Assembly: GCA_018677115.1 (NCBI GenBank)
Contig: JAHHOC010000139.1
Coordinates: forward strand, 1-7,581
Direction of reading: 5' to 3'
Origin: Arenicella sp.
Lineage (GTDB): Bacteria > Pseudomonadota > Gammaproteobacteria > Arenicellales > Arenicellaceae
Length of the DNA stretch: 7,581 nt
Position numbers and translations under genes: made by a program. Under the pieces are notes generated by a model that was not told the origin of the DNA, did no database searches, and saw only the letters and a list, made by a program, of their open reading frames with translations. Below, in pieces: positions 1-7,192 of the stretch. Position 1 is the stretch's first letter, and the number at the start of each line of letters is the position of its first letter.

Positions 1-602
1 GGGGTGCACTGGGCATTATCGGCCTGTTTCTTGCGATGACCCAGGCTTCCTGGGCCCCGGATATGATTAGTGGCCTGATAATTCTCAACAGCCGGCTGTG
101 TGAGGAAGGCGATGTGATTCAATTCAATATGGATGGCACATGGATCACCGGCAGCGTATTCAGAACCAAATTGTTTCATACTGAAATTCTCGATCTGACT
201 AATAACCATCGACTGATGGTGCGCAACGCCAAATTGCGTGATTACGGTGTACAGAATTTATCCCGCTTTGCGTCCGCCAGGGGGTTGCGCGAGCGGCTGC
301 TGTTCAATATTGATTATCGTCATGATGAAAATGAGGTGGTTGATATGATTGAGCGGGCCTTTACTGAATTCGATAAGTCAGACGGCTCACGGGAAGAGCA
401 ATACGAGCATGAGATTATGGTTTATGACACCGGTGACTATGCAGTGACCTGGGCGGTGTATTACTACATCAAGGACGTCAAGAAACTGCTCAAGATCAGA
501 CAGGTGTTCCGATCCTATATCCTGGCTGAGGCCAAGAGGTCGCAAATTTCCCTAGCCACCCCGTCACTGCAGAATAACCGCGTCGTTGTAGAACCACAAT
601 AA
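1..602 (+). CDS. MscS-family mechanosensitive ion channel, C-terminal part (5' truncated by window)
   Basis: The open frame runs from the first base (first full codon at 3), so the Met at 36 is internal. About 200 residues are visible. They begin with a Gly/Ala/Leu-rich helix (GALGIIGLFLAM) that aligns without gaps to the pore-lining TM3 of E. coli MscS as I recall it. On that alignment the hydrophobic seal Leu105 is kept, Leu109 is Met, and Gln112-Gly113 become Ala-Ser. Next come the beta-domain signatures: GLIILNSRLCEEGDVIQF, a Gly-containing turn, then the VRNAKLRDYGVQNLSR region in place of the usual PN-x-x-x-x-x-x-I-x-N-x-S. An alpha/beta C-terminal domain follows, ending in ISLATPSLQ, like the family's 'I-x-x-A-T-P' end. 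The family forms inner-membrane heptamers that release solutes on hypo-osmotic shock. The helix could be mistaken for a signal peptide, but the downstream beta domain argues against that. Which MscS subgroup it belongs to cannot be told without the N-terminus. Confidence 0.85.
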   Translation, partial: GALGIIGLFLAMTQASWAPDMISGLIILNSRLCEEGDVIQFNMDGTWITGSVFRTKLFHTEILDLTNNHRLMVRNAKLRDYGVQNLSRFASARGLRERLLFNIDYRHDENEVVDMIERAFTEFDKSDGSREEQYEHEIMVYDTGDYAVTWAVYYYIKDVKKLLKIRQVFRSYILAEAKRSQISLATPSLQNNRVVVEPQ

Positions 603-625
603 AATGGTAGAACAACAATAAAACG
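588..625 (+). repeat. 19-bp tandem duplication across the channel gene's stop codon
   Basis: Two adjacent 19-base copies, 588-606 and 607-625, differ at only two positions (595/614 C to A, 605/624 T to C). The TAA stop of the channel gene lies in copy 1 (600-602), and the equivalent TAA lies in copy 2 (619-621). This looks like a recent local duplication or slippage event. It lengthens the spacer before the glnS promoter without altering the protein end. Confidence 0.85.
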
Positions 626-639
626 GTTTTTTGATTCAC

Positions 640-658
640 CGCGCTCTATAATAGCGCG
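640..658 (+). promoter_or_regulatory. Probable glnS promoter -10 region inside a small inverted repeat
   Basis: A perfect -10 hexamer TATAAT sits at 647-652, 33 bases before the glnS ATG. It is followed by a GC-rich discriminator (AGCGCG). The hexamer lies in the 7-base loop of a perfect 6-bp inverted repeat, CGCGCT (640-645) and AGCGCG (653-658). No good -35 is found at 16-18 bp spacing; a TTGATT lies only 10 bp upstream (631-636). A GC-rich discriminator is typical of stringently controlled promoters for translation genes, so such regulation is an inference here. The start of transcription would be near 659-660, giving a leader of about 25 nt. Confidence 0.6.
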
Positions 659-684
659 TCGATAGAACCCCGCTCCAGACCATT

Positions 685-2379
685 ATGAGCAAGGCCACAC
701 CCAATCATTTTATCCGCAGCATTGTCAGCAATGATCTTGCCAACGGAAAACACGATTATGTGTATACCCGGTTCCCGCCAGAGCCGAATGGATATCTGCA
801 TCTGGGCCATGCCAAATCCATCTGCTTGAATTTCGGTTTGGCAGCTGATCTCGAAGGACGTTGTAATCTGCGTTTTGACGACACTAATCCTGAGAAGGAG
901 AGTGCCGAATATATGGATTCGATTCGCCACAGCGTGGCGTGGTTAGGGTTTGACTGGGATGAACTTTGCTACGCATCAGATTACTTTGATGAGCTGTACA
1001 AATTTGCTATTGAACTGATCCATAAGGGGCTGGCCTATGTCGATGACCTGGACGCGGAGCAGATGCGTGAGTACCGCGGCACGCTGACCGAGCCGGGCAA
1101 GGACAGTCCCAACCGGAACCGGCCTATCGAACAAAACCTGGATTTGTTTGAACGCATGAGAGCCGGGGAATTCGAAGAAGGCGAACTTGTGCTGCGCGCG
1201 CGGATTGATATGGCATCACCGAATATCACCATGCGAGATCCCATTCTTTATCGGATACGCTATGCCCACCACTATCGTGCCGGCGACGAATGGTGCATTT
1301 ACCCGATGTACGATTTCACTCACTGTATCTCCGATGCGCTGGAAGGAATTACGCATTCACTCTGTACCCTCGAATTCCAGGATAACCGGGCTTTGTATGA
1401 CTGGATTCTTGAGAATATTACCATCAGCAAAAATCACATCGGCGAAAAAAATAAACCGATGCCGCGACAGATCGAGTTTGGCCGTTCCAATCTGGAATAT
1501 ACCCTGGCCAGCAAGCGCAAATTGATACAGCTGGTTAGTGACGGCCATGTTAATGGCTGGGATGATCCGCGCCTGACCACGCTGGTGGGATTGAAGCGGC
1601 GAGGTTATACCCCTGCCTCTATCCGCAATTTCTGCGCCGAAATTGGCGTTACTAAAAAGGACAGTGTTATTGAAATTTCGGTGCTGGAAAACGCCATTCG
1701 GCAGGACCTGGAAGCCAACGCTAAACGTGTTTTCGGGGTATTAGATCCGCTCAAAGTCACTATCACCAATTACCCCGAAAACGAATTCGAGACCTTCACT
1801 GTCAAGAATCATCCCAAAGACCAAACCATGGGAACCCGGGAAATTCCATTCGGTCGTGAAATCTATATCGAAAGAGAGGATTTTATGCGTGATCCTGTGG
1901 AGGATTTCTACCGTCTGGCTCCCGGTCGCGAAGTACGCATACGTTATGGCTACGCAATTACTTGCCACGATGTCATTGAAGACGCCAATGGCAATGTGTC
2001 TGAGTTGCTGTGCACATATGATCCGCAAACCGCGAAGGGAAAAACCCCGGACGGACGGAAAATAAGGGGGATTATTCATTGGGTCAGCGCAGCCCACGCC
2101 GTTGATGCTGAGGTACGGCTTTACGACCGCTTATTCAATCATCCTAACCCGGGTGCCCTGGATGATTTTACCAGCGCACTGAACCCGGATTCGTTACAAG
2201 TGTGCAAAACTGCAAAGCTTGAACCAAGTTTGCAGGAGGCTGACCCGGAAGACCGCTTTCAACTTGAACGGGTAGGGTATTTCTGTTTCGACTCGGTTGA
2301 CCATAGCACCGAAACAATGGTCCTCAACCGGACGGTTAGCCTGCGGGACTCATGGGCTAAGCCGGGTATAAAAAAATAA
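685..2379 (+). CDS. glnS: Glutaminyl-tRNA synthetase
   Basis: Class I synthetase that charges tRNA-Gln with glutamine in the cytoplasm, using ATP. The 564 residues are close to the 554 of E. coli GlnRS. The HIGH motif is HLGH (39-42) within [24 protein letters not shown] (63-69) carries the glutamine-pocket Asp, [22 protein letters not shown] is nearly identical to E. coli, and the KMSKS loop is LASKR (274-278). The C-terminal anticodon-binding barrels are intact, with the [11 protein letters not shown] and LYDRLF signatures, and the end [14 protein letters not shown] matches the family. Two differences stand out: the KMSKS-loop Met of E. coli (VMSKR) is Ala, and there is an insertion of about 9 residues around 248-259 before PRQIEF. 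The ATG at 685 fits the E. coli N-terminus; the Shine-Dalgarno is poor. It has its own promoter and converges with the MCE lipoprotein gene 34 bases downstream. Confidence 0.97.
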   Translation: MSKATPNHFIRSIVSNDLANGKHDYVYTRFPPEPNGYLHLGHAKSICLNFGLAADLEGRCNLRFDDTNPEKESAEYMDSIRHSVAWLGFDWDELCYASDYFDELYKFAIELIHKGLAYVDDLDAEQMREYRGTLTEPGKDSPNRNRPIEQNLDLFERMRAGEFEEGELVLRARIDMASPNITMRDPILYRIRYAHHYRAGDEWCIYPMYDFTHCISDALEGITHSLCTLEFQDNRALYDWILENITISKNHIGEKNKPMPRQIEFGRSNLEYTLASKRKLIQLVSDGHVNGWDDPRLTTLVGLKRRGYTPASIRNFCAEIGVTKKDSVIEISVLENAIRQDLEANAKRVFGVLDPLKVTITNYPENEFETFTVKNHPKDQTMGTREIPFGREIYIEREDFMRDPVEDFYRLAPGREVRIRYGYAITCHDVIEDANGNVSELLCTYDPQTAKGKTPDGRKIRGIIHWVSAAHAVDAEVRLYDRLFNHPNPGALDDFTSALNPDSLQVCKTAKLEPSLQEADPEDRFQLERVGYFCFDSVDHSTETMVLNRTVSLRDSWAKPGIKK

Positions 2380-2413
2380 AGTCGGACCATTCACCCTATC
2401 CCACTGCGCGCTG

Positions 2414-3349
2414 TTAACCATCGCTATTTTCAATAGTGCCGTCTTGTTCGGCTGAAGGCTCTTGTTCGGCTGAGGGCTCTTTATCCGCTGAAGGCTCTTT
2501 ATCTGCTGCGGGCGCTCCATCCGCTGAAGGCTCTTGCTCGGCTGCACCGCTCTTATAGGCGTCGTTAAGTTTGCCGAGGGCCGCCACCAGACTCTCCAGC
2601 ATTCCCTGCCCAAGGGGTTTGCGTTCAAGCTGGGCTTGTTCAAGCTCTTTGCTGAGGCGCTCCAGCTCCGCCTGTAGTTCACTGCCACTCTGACTAAGTT
2701 CTGCCACCAATGGTGCCAGTTCTTCACTCAATTTATCTATTGACTGTGCGGTGAGTTGCTCCTGTTTGGCCATCTCCTCCATAGCCTGGTTAACCTCCTG
2801 CTCGACCTGCTTGAGCGCTTCCTCAGCGGCTTTCTGGGCAACCTCAATTTGCTGCTGCAGCTTTATTTTATCCTGTTGAAATTGCTCACCCTCAAGATAC
2901 TCTGTAAATGCCTCTACATATTGTGACACCGAGTTCTCACCGAGCTTGATGGCGTCCCCAACCATCCATGCCCCCAACTCAAGCAAGGAATCAAGACCCT
3001 TAATTTTCTGCCCATCTTGCAGGGGGTTATTGCCCGCATCTGATCGATTGACAATTTCCAGCGGCGACCCTTGCTTCATCCGGTTCAACAGCAAAGCAGA
3101 GTTAGCGCTAATCGATTTGGCAGCGTCGCGGTCAAACTGGAGTCTCATCTCCGCGCCTTTGTCGGTCAAATTTACCGCACTCACTTCGCCAACAACTTTG
3201 TCTTCAAAATGAATTGGCATGCCCACTTCTATGTCCTCGGCACTGCTCAAGGTGCTGGTTGCTTGCAGCCCTGCTTTATCGCAAGACGTCATTAGCGCCA
3301 GCATAAACACCAGTGCAATGGCTTTATAAGGTTTACAGATATTGTTCAT
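2414..3349 (-). CDS. MCE/MlaD-domain lipoprotein with coiled coil and repeat tail
   Basis: 311 residues. The N-terminus is a lipoprotein signal peptide ending LALMTSC, with Cys23 the lipidated residue. Asp24 at +2 is the E. coli Lol-avoidance signal and predicts inner-membrane retention, though Lys at +3 may weaken it. Residues about 36-118 resemble an MCE (MlaD/PqiB-type) domain: IEVGMPIHFEDKVVGEVSAV, then a beta-rich stretch to GSPLEIVNR. About 155-245 is Gln/Glu/Lys/Leu-rich and probably coiled coil. Residues 270-302 are acidic hexapeptide repeats. MCE domains carry lipids between the membranes, usually with an MlaE/MlaF-type transporter; none lies nearby, so the partner is unknown. A strong Shine-Dalgarno GAGGAG (3356-3361) with 6-base spacing supports the ATG. 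It follows endA by 69 bases and may be read from the same transcript; a weak TAGAAT -10-like sequence lies in that gap. The MCE call is from pattern, not a search. Confidence 0.78.
   Translation of the reverse strand: MNNICKPYKAIALVFMLALMTSCDKAGLQATSTLSSAEDIEVGMPIHFEDKVVGEVSAVNLTDKGAEMRLQFDRDAAKSISANSALLLNRMKQGSPLEIVNRSDAGNNPLQDGQKIKGLDSLLELGAWMVGDAIKLGENSVSQYVEAFTEYLEGEQFQQDKIKLQQQIEVAQKAAEEALKQVEQEVNQAMEEMAKQEQLTAQSIDKLSEELAPLVAELSQSGSELQAELERLSKELEQAQLERKPLGQGMLESLVAALGKLNDAYKSGAAEQEPSADGAPAADKEPSADKEPSAEQEPSAEQDGTIENSDG
2442..2549 (-). repeat. 18-bp tandem repeats encoding a hexapeptide tail (EPSAEQ/EPSADK)
   Basis: Six consecutive 18-base units: 2442-2459, 2460-2477, 2478-2495, 2496-2513, 2514-2531, and a degenerate one at 2532-2549. 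The first two differ by one base. They encode hexapeptides of the EPSAEQ/EPSADK/APAADK type, rich in Glu, Asp, Pro and Ala, after the coiled coil of the MCE lipoprotein. The tail is probably a disordered, negatively charged linker. Copy number is likely to vary by slippage, without frameshift because the unit is a multiple of three. Confidence 0.9.
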
Positions 3350-3418
3350 ATATATCTCCTCGATCAGGGAAATTCTAAGTAGCGGCGGTCATGGAAGGCT
3401 CAATACCGGGCCGCGAGA

Positions 3419-4102
3419 TTAATGAAAATGACCTTGTTTAACCAGTTTTTCCAGGGTTTCCGGGTCATCTATAAAGGGGTTGCGATTTCCCTGCAATTGT
3501 TCAATCAAATCGTTGCGTTCATGTTCATGCTTACTGGGCTGGTCAATCTGGTGCCATTGCAGCAATAGCCGCGCTTGTTTTTTAAACAGCATCAGACCAT
3601 CCGGCCCGTAGCGATCAGCCATATAGAACATGGCGCGAGCAACCTCGCCCCGCGTTGCCGGCGGCGGTTCCGCCCGTCGCGCACGCTCATCAACTTCGAA
3701 ATCACAATTGGCGCCGAAACGTCTGTTTTCTCCGCCAATCTCACTGAATGCGTAAGCCGATCGCTGGTAGTTTACATCGGCACGTGCCGGATACAAATTA
3801 TGCAAGTCTGCCTCAATCCTGTTAAACAAACTACTTTTAGCACGACATTGTTTACGGGTGCCACAGTCCAACGAATTTGTAACCCAGCCCATCGGGAAAA
3901 TGTGTTCAATATTGATGCCGGACCGTGACCCGGAAGAAAACTGTTGCTGGCAATATAGTGTCTTGCCTCCGTGAGGATACAGCGATTGCCAGAACACAGA
4001 TCGCGCCGTCTCATAGTCCTTGATTGCCGGGCGAGGGCCGGATGTGTCACCGCAGGCGGTGATGAAAATCGAGCTTGCCAGCAGCAAACGCGTGAAGATC
4101 AA
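3419..4102 (-). CDS. endA: Endonuclease I family nuclease, predicted lipoprotein
   Basis: Non-specific DNase of the EndA/Dns/Vvn family (beta-beta-alpha metal fold), 227 residues. Visible signatures are NIEHIFPMGW (64-73) with catalytic His67, CRAKSSLFNRIEADLHNLYPARADVN (87-111) with the family's metal-site Asn (probably Asn102), a CDF at 133-135, PPPATRGEVARAMFYM (146-161), and QGNRNPFIDDPE (204-215). Cysteines 51, 80, 87 and 133 could form disulfides. E. coli EndA is soluble and periplasmic. Here the signal peptide ends FITAC with Cys17 in a lipobox, followed by Gly18, so an outer-membrane lipoprotein is predicted. The start is TTG at 4102, the only start codon between the upstream in-frame stop and the signal peptide. 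It has a good GAGGTGG Shine-Dalgarno (4110-4116), and TTGA overlaps the stop of the acyl-CoA ligase, so translation is probably coupled. The family assignment is firm; the gene symbol is by homology. Confidence 0.92.
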   Translation of the reverse strand: MIFTRLLLASSIFITACGDTSGPRPAIKDYETARSVFWQSLYPHGGKTLYCQQQFSSGSRSGINIEHIFPMGWVTNSLDCGTRKQCRAKSSLFNRIEADLHNLYPARADVNYQRSAYAFSEIGGENRRFGANCDFEVDERARRAEPPPATRGEVARAMFYMADRYGPDGLMLFKKQARLLLQWHQIDQPSKHEHERNDLIEQLQGNRNPFIDDPETLEKLVKQGHFH

Positions 4103-5946
4103 TTTTCCACCACCTCGTGGCCTTCATATAGTTCCTCTATCTCCTGCGCGAAATACTTTTTTACCGCAGCCCGCTTGGTCTTGTAGGTCGGTGTCAACAA
4201 GCCAGATTCAACCGTCCACTCGATAAAACTGGCTCGCACCTTGCGAATTTGAATATAGCCCGGAAATTCATGTATCTGGGCTGCCACTAAGTCGAGCAGA
4301 AACTGTTGCGAGCGCTCAGAGCTAAGTGATTCGTCATCCCAGCCGGCCTTATTGCAATGTTGCCGCCATTCGCCCGGATCCAGAACCAGCAGCACGGCGA
4401 GAAAAGCCTTGCCCTCGCCCAGCACCATTGCCTGTTTAATCATTGGCTCGCGCTCAATCGCTGCTTCAATCTCCGGTGGTGCGACTTTTTCACCATTTGC
4501 CAGCACCAGAATATCTTTAATTCGGCCGATGATGCGTATATAGCCCTCCGCGTCTATAGAACCACGGTCTCCGGTTTTCAGCCAATCGCCGCTCATCGTG
4601 TCCTCAGTGGCATCTGGATTCTGCCAATATCCCTGCATCACATTTTCGCCGCGCACCCACAGTTCATCATTTTCCATGATCTTTACTTCAACTCCGCGTA
4701 GCGGCAGGCCGATCGAATCAGGTCTATTGCAAGACGGGGTATTGACACTGACCACCGGGCTGGCCTCAGTCAATCCGTAACCCTGCAGCAACGGCACGCC
4801 CAGCGAGATAAAGGTCTTGGACACATCCAGTGAAAGAGGTGCTCCACCAACCACGGCCAGGCGTAAATCACCACCTAATTTAGTGCGTATTCCGCGAGCA
4901 ACCAGCAAATCCAACAGGCCACGCAACAGCAATTGCGGACGCCATTTAGACAGACCCTGGGAATACTGAAAATAATTCCATCCGACCTCCATGGTGTCTT
5001 TAAACAACAGGCGATTGAGCTGACTGCCTCGTCTCAGATTGTTATGGATCTGGTTATGTATACGTTCAAAAATTCGTGGCACGGAAACCAGTGCAGTGGG
5101 CCGTATCTCCTGAAAATCTTCAGCCAACTGCGGAATCGAGCGGTTAAAGTACACACTGGAGCCACTCAGTAAAGGGGCATAATAACCAACTGTGCGTTCC
5201 AGCGTATGCGACAGTGGCAGGAAGCTCAACAAGCGGTCATCCGGTGTCAGGGCGATACTCCGCATTCCGCTATAGGCGTTTGACAGGATGTTTTTATGTG
5301 ACAGCATCACCCCTTTTGGACGTCCGCTGGTGCCGGAGGTGTAGACTATGGATGCCAGGTCGTCAGGCCCCGCCATGCCGCGTTCAAAATGCAGGCCTTG
5401 TTCCGGCAGCCAGTTATCGATCTGTTGCACTATGGCACTATCTTGCCGGGGTGGTGTGGTGAGTAACACCGTCTTGAGAGCGGACAGATTATTACCGCTC
5501 TCGGACACAGCATTCCATTGATCCGCCGATTCAAACAGCACCAGTTTAGCCAGCGAATCATTGATCACATAAGCAATATTATCGGGCCGGTCATCCAGAT
5601 AGAGAGGCACAACCACCAACCCCAAACGCAAGGCAGCCTGGTCAAAGATAACCCACTCGATGCTGTTGCAGTGACAAATCGCAACCCGATCGCCTTTTTG
5701 CAGGCCTTGTTCCCTGAACGCCACCTGCCAGCGCTCTACCTCTGTTGCAATCTCTGCCCAACTGCGGCCACTCCAGCTGTCACTGGCCTGGTCGAATTGG
5801 CAATAAGCCATTTTCTCCGGACTGCGACGTACTCGCTCCCTGAACGCCTGATCAAGTGTGCTGGCATCACTGGTTGTGATGGTATCCAACCGCAATGCAC
5901 CCGCGAGCGCATCGTTGGGATAAATGTTGCTTGAGTGTTCTGGCAC
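4099..5946 (-). CDS. Long-chain fatty acid--CoA ligase (AMP-forming acyl-CoA synthetase)
   Basis: 615 residues, normal for FAA1/FadD15-like long-chain acyl-CoA synthetases. These activate free fatty acids through an acyl-AMP for beta-oxidation or lipid synthesis, at the cytoplasmic face of the membrane. Motifs in order: the phosphate-binding loop YTSGTSGRPKG (202-212), LPLSHTLERT shortly after, VVGGAPLS before QGYGLTEASP (Tyr390, Glu394), TGDRGSIDAEGYIRIIGRIKD (458-478, Asp460 for ribose, Arg475), NGEKVAPPEIE, and the C-terminal TPTYKTKR (585-592), whose Lys589 is the likely catalytic lysine. There is no transmembrane segment. The start is GTG at 5946; an in-frame TAA three codons upstream leaves no earlier start, and the Shine-Dalgarno is weak. 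It is first in the cluster with endA and the MCE lipoprotein, and divergent from adk. An inverted repeat 8 bases before the start suggests control by a regulator. Chain-length preference cannot be told, so no symbol is given. Confidence 0.93.
   Translation of the reverse strand: MPEHSSNIYPNDALAGALRLDTITTSDASTLDQAFRERVRRSPEKMAYCQFDQASDSWSGRSWAEIATEVERWQVAFREQGLQKGDRVAICHCNSIEWVIFDQAALRLGLVVVPLYLDDRPDNIAYVINDSLAKLVLFESADQWNAVSESGNNLSALKTVLLTTPPRQDSAIVQQIDNWLPEQGLHFERGMAGPDDLASIVYTSGTSGRPKGVMLSHKNILSNAYSGMRSIALTPDDRLLSFLPLSHTLERTVGYYAPLLSGSSVYFNRSIPQLAEDFQEIRPTALVSVPRIFERIHNQIHNNLRRGSQLNRLLFKDTMEVGWNYFQYSQGLSKWRPQLLLRGLLDLLVARGIRTKLGGDLRLAVVGGAPLSLDVSKTFISLGVPLLQGYGLTEASPVVSVNTPSCNRPDSIGLPLRGVEVKIMENDELWVRGENVMQGYWQNPDATEDTMSGDWLKTGDRGSIDAEGYIRIIGRIKDILVLANGEKVAPPEIEAAIEREPMIKQAMVLGEGKAFLAVLLVLDPGEWRQHCNKAGWDDESLSSERSQQFLLDLVAAQIHEFPGYIQIRKVRASFIEWTVESGLLTPTYKTKRAAVKKYFAQEIEELYEGHEVVEN
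4110..4116 (-). promoter_or_regulatory. Shine-Dalgarno fixing the TTG start of endA
   Basis: On the minus strand GAGGTGG lies 7 bases before the TTG at 4102-4100, inside the last codons of the upstream ligase gene. The same reading frame has a TGA a few codons further upstream and no ATG, GTG or other TTG between. This supports the rare TTG start and coupled translation through the TTGA overlap. Confidence 0.7.
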
Positions 5947-5953
5947 CGAAATG

Positions 5954-5968
5954 ACTTACCCGGTAAGT
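5954..5968. promoter_or_regulatory. Operator-like perfect inverted repeat before the ligase start
   Basis: ACTTACC (5954-5960), one central base, then GGTAAGT (5962-5968): 7-bp perfect arms, 8 to 22 bases upstream of the GTG of the ligase. The single-base centre suits a dimeric protein-binding site (TetR-, GntR- or MarR-type) better than an RNA hairpin. It does not match the E. coli FadR or the PsrA consensus as I remember them. The site would overlap the ribosome-binding region of the mRNA. Confidence 0.5.
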
Positions 5969-5992
5969 TCACCCACCCGCTGGAAAGCTTTA

Positions 5993-6021
5993 ATAGTAAC
6001 TTGGAATCACGGCATTGTCGC
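5993..6021 (-). promoter_or_regulatory. Weak candidate promoter for the ligase-endA-MCE cluster
   Basis: On the minus strand, GCGACA (6021-6016) and TACTAT (5998-5993) are separated by 17 bp, each matching 4 of 6 consensus bases. Transcription would begin near 5986, placing the inverted repeat at 5954-5968 just downstream of the start, where a bound repressor could block elongation. Position is the main support. Confidence 0.3.
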
Positions 6022-6069
6022 TGCCAATAACAAGGTACCATCCGGCATTGCGGATATCAGGTCGAGCGC

Positions 6070-6099
6070 TTGGGAATTGACCGCAGAATATGGTAGATT
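6070..6099 (+). promoter_or_regulatory. Weak candidate promoter for the adk leader / small RNA
   Basis: TTGGGA (6070-6075) and TAGATT (6094-6099) are separated by 18 bp, with 4 of 6 matches each. Transcription from about 6106 would give a leader of roughly 94 nt ending at the terminator at 6173-6199. A second -35-like TTGACC (6077-6082) has no good -10 partner. Tentative. Confidence 0.25.
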
Positions 6100-6156
6100 A
6101 ATTGATTGCGATTAACGTTATCCGCCCTGGTAAGCGAACCGACCGGGCCTACTTGA

Positions 6157-6894
<738 letters not shown>

Positions 6895-6899
6895 GGCTC

Positions 6900-6933
6900 C
6901 ACCGGCTGTAACGCTTCAAGCCAGTAGCCGGTG
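6900..6933. terminator. Inverted repeat between convergent adk and CxxC gene
   Basis: CACCGGCT (6900-6907) and AGCCGGTG (6926-6933) form a perfect 8-bp stem with an 18-base loop. It begins 5 bases after the adk stop and reaches into the last codons of the opposite gene. It could stop or stabilise both transcripts, but neither strand has a T tract after the stem, so it is not a classical intrinsic terminator. Confidence 0.4.
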
Positions 6934-7182
6934 CTGCTCCATATATTTGATGATATCGTCAGACTCGTAAACCCATAATTGACTCTGGTCGGCACTGTAT
7001 ACCAAAAGACAGGGTACCTGGCCTTTTCCTCCGCCCTCAATCAGCTCGGCACGATGCACGTGGTCAGCAATGTCGCGTAGCGCGATCCGGTGATCCCGGT
7101 TGCGCAATTTCATCAGCACCTTTTGACAAAAATAGCAGTAGCGGCTGAAGTAGAGGGCATGTTGCACGGGGCTGCCAGGCAT
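6916..7182 (-). CDS. Small glutaredoxin / GST N-terminal-domain-like thiol protein
   Basis: 88 residues with a thioredoxin-fold pattern. After a short beta strand (HALYFSRY) comes the CxxC motif CYFC (16-19) at the start of a helix. GGGKGQVPCLLV follows, with Val56-Pro57 in the position of the conserved cis-proline, and YESDDIIKYM (72-81), the Glu-Ser-x-x-Ile glutathione-binding turn seen in glutaredoxins and GST N-domains. It is probably a cytoplasmic glutathione-dependent oxidoreductase, though the substrate is unknown. CYFC differs from the classical CPYC of glutaredoxins, so redox potential may differ. It starts 10 bases after the stop of the FKBP gene and is probably co-transcribed. The Shine-Dalgarno before the ATG at 7182 is poor; a GTG five codons later (7167) is a possible alternative. 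GST-N-only or 'glutaredoxin family' are equally fair names. Confidence 0.8.
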   Translation of the reverse strand: MPGSPVQHALYFSRYCYFCQKVLMKLRNRDHRIALRDIADHVHRAELIEGGGKGQVPCLLVYSADQSQLWVYESDDIIKYMEQHRLLA

Positions 7183-7192
7183 TCGCGTTTAA

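Noticed and set aside
1..60. Hydrophobic start of the first gene as a signal peptide ending ASWA
   Set aside because: The following 130 residues match the beta and alpha/beta domains of MscS, so this helix is the TM3 pore helix of a truncated channel.
646..930. 94-residue minus-strand open frame over the start of glnS
   Set aside because: It lies antisense to strongly conserved GlnRS codons and shows no family features.
2380..2413. Possible terminator between convergent glnS and the MCE lipoprotein gene
   Set aside because: No stem with a T tract is visible in the 34 bases; only the A-rich end of glnS (AAAAAAATAAAG) is notable.
2442..2549. CRISPR-like array
   Set aside because: The 18-bp units are directly adjacent with no spacers and are translated as hexapeptides.
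2350..2727. 125-residue minus-strand frame with KSLQRI/KSPQPNK repeats
   Set aside because: It is a shifted reading of the 18-bp repeats of the MCE lipoprotein gene, whose own frame has a lipobox and a strong Shine-Dalgarno.
5518..5934. 138-residue plus-strand open frame
   Set aside because: It is antisense to the N-terminal part of the acyl-CoA ligase, with no recognisable domain or ribosome-binding site.
5924..6115. 63-residue plus-strand frame in the divergent intergenic region
   Set aside because: It overlaps the ligase start and the inverted repeat, has no Shine-Dalgarno, and its composition is not protein-like.
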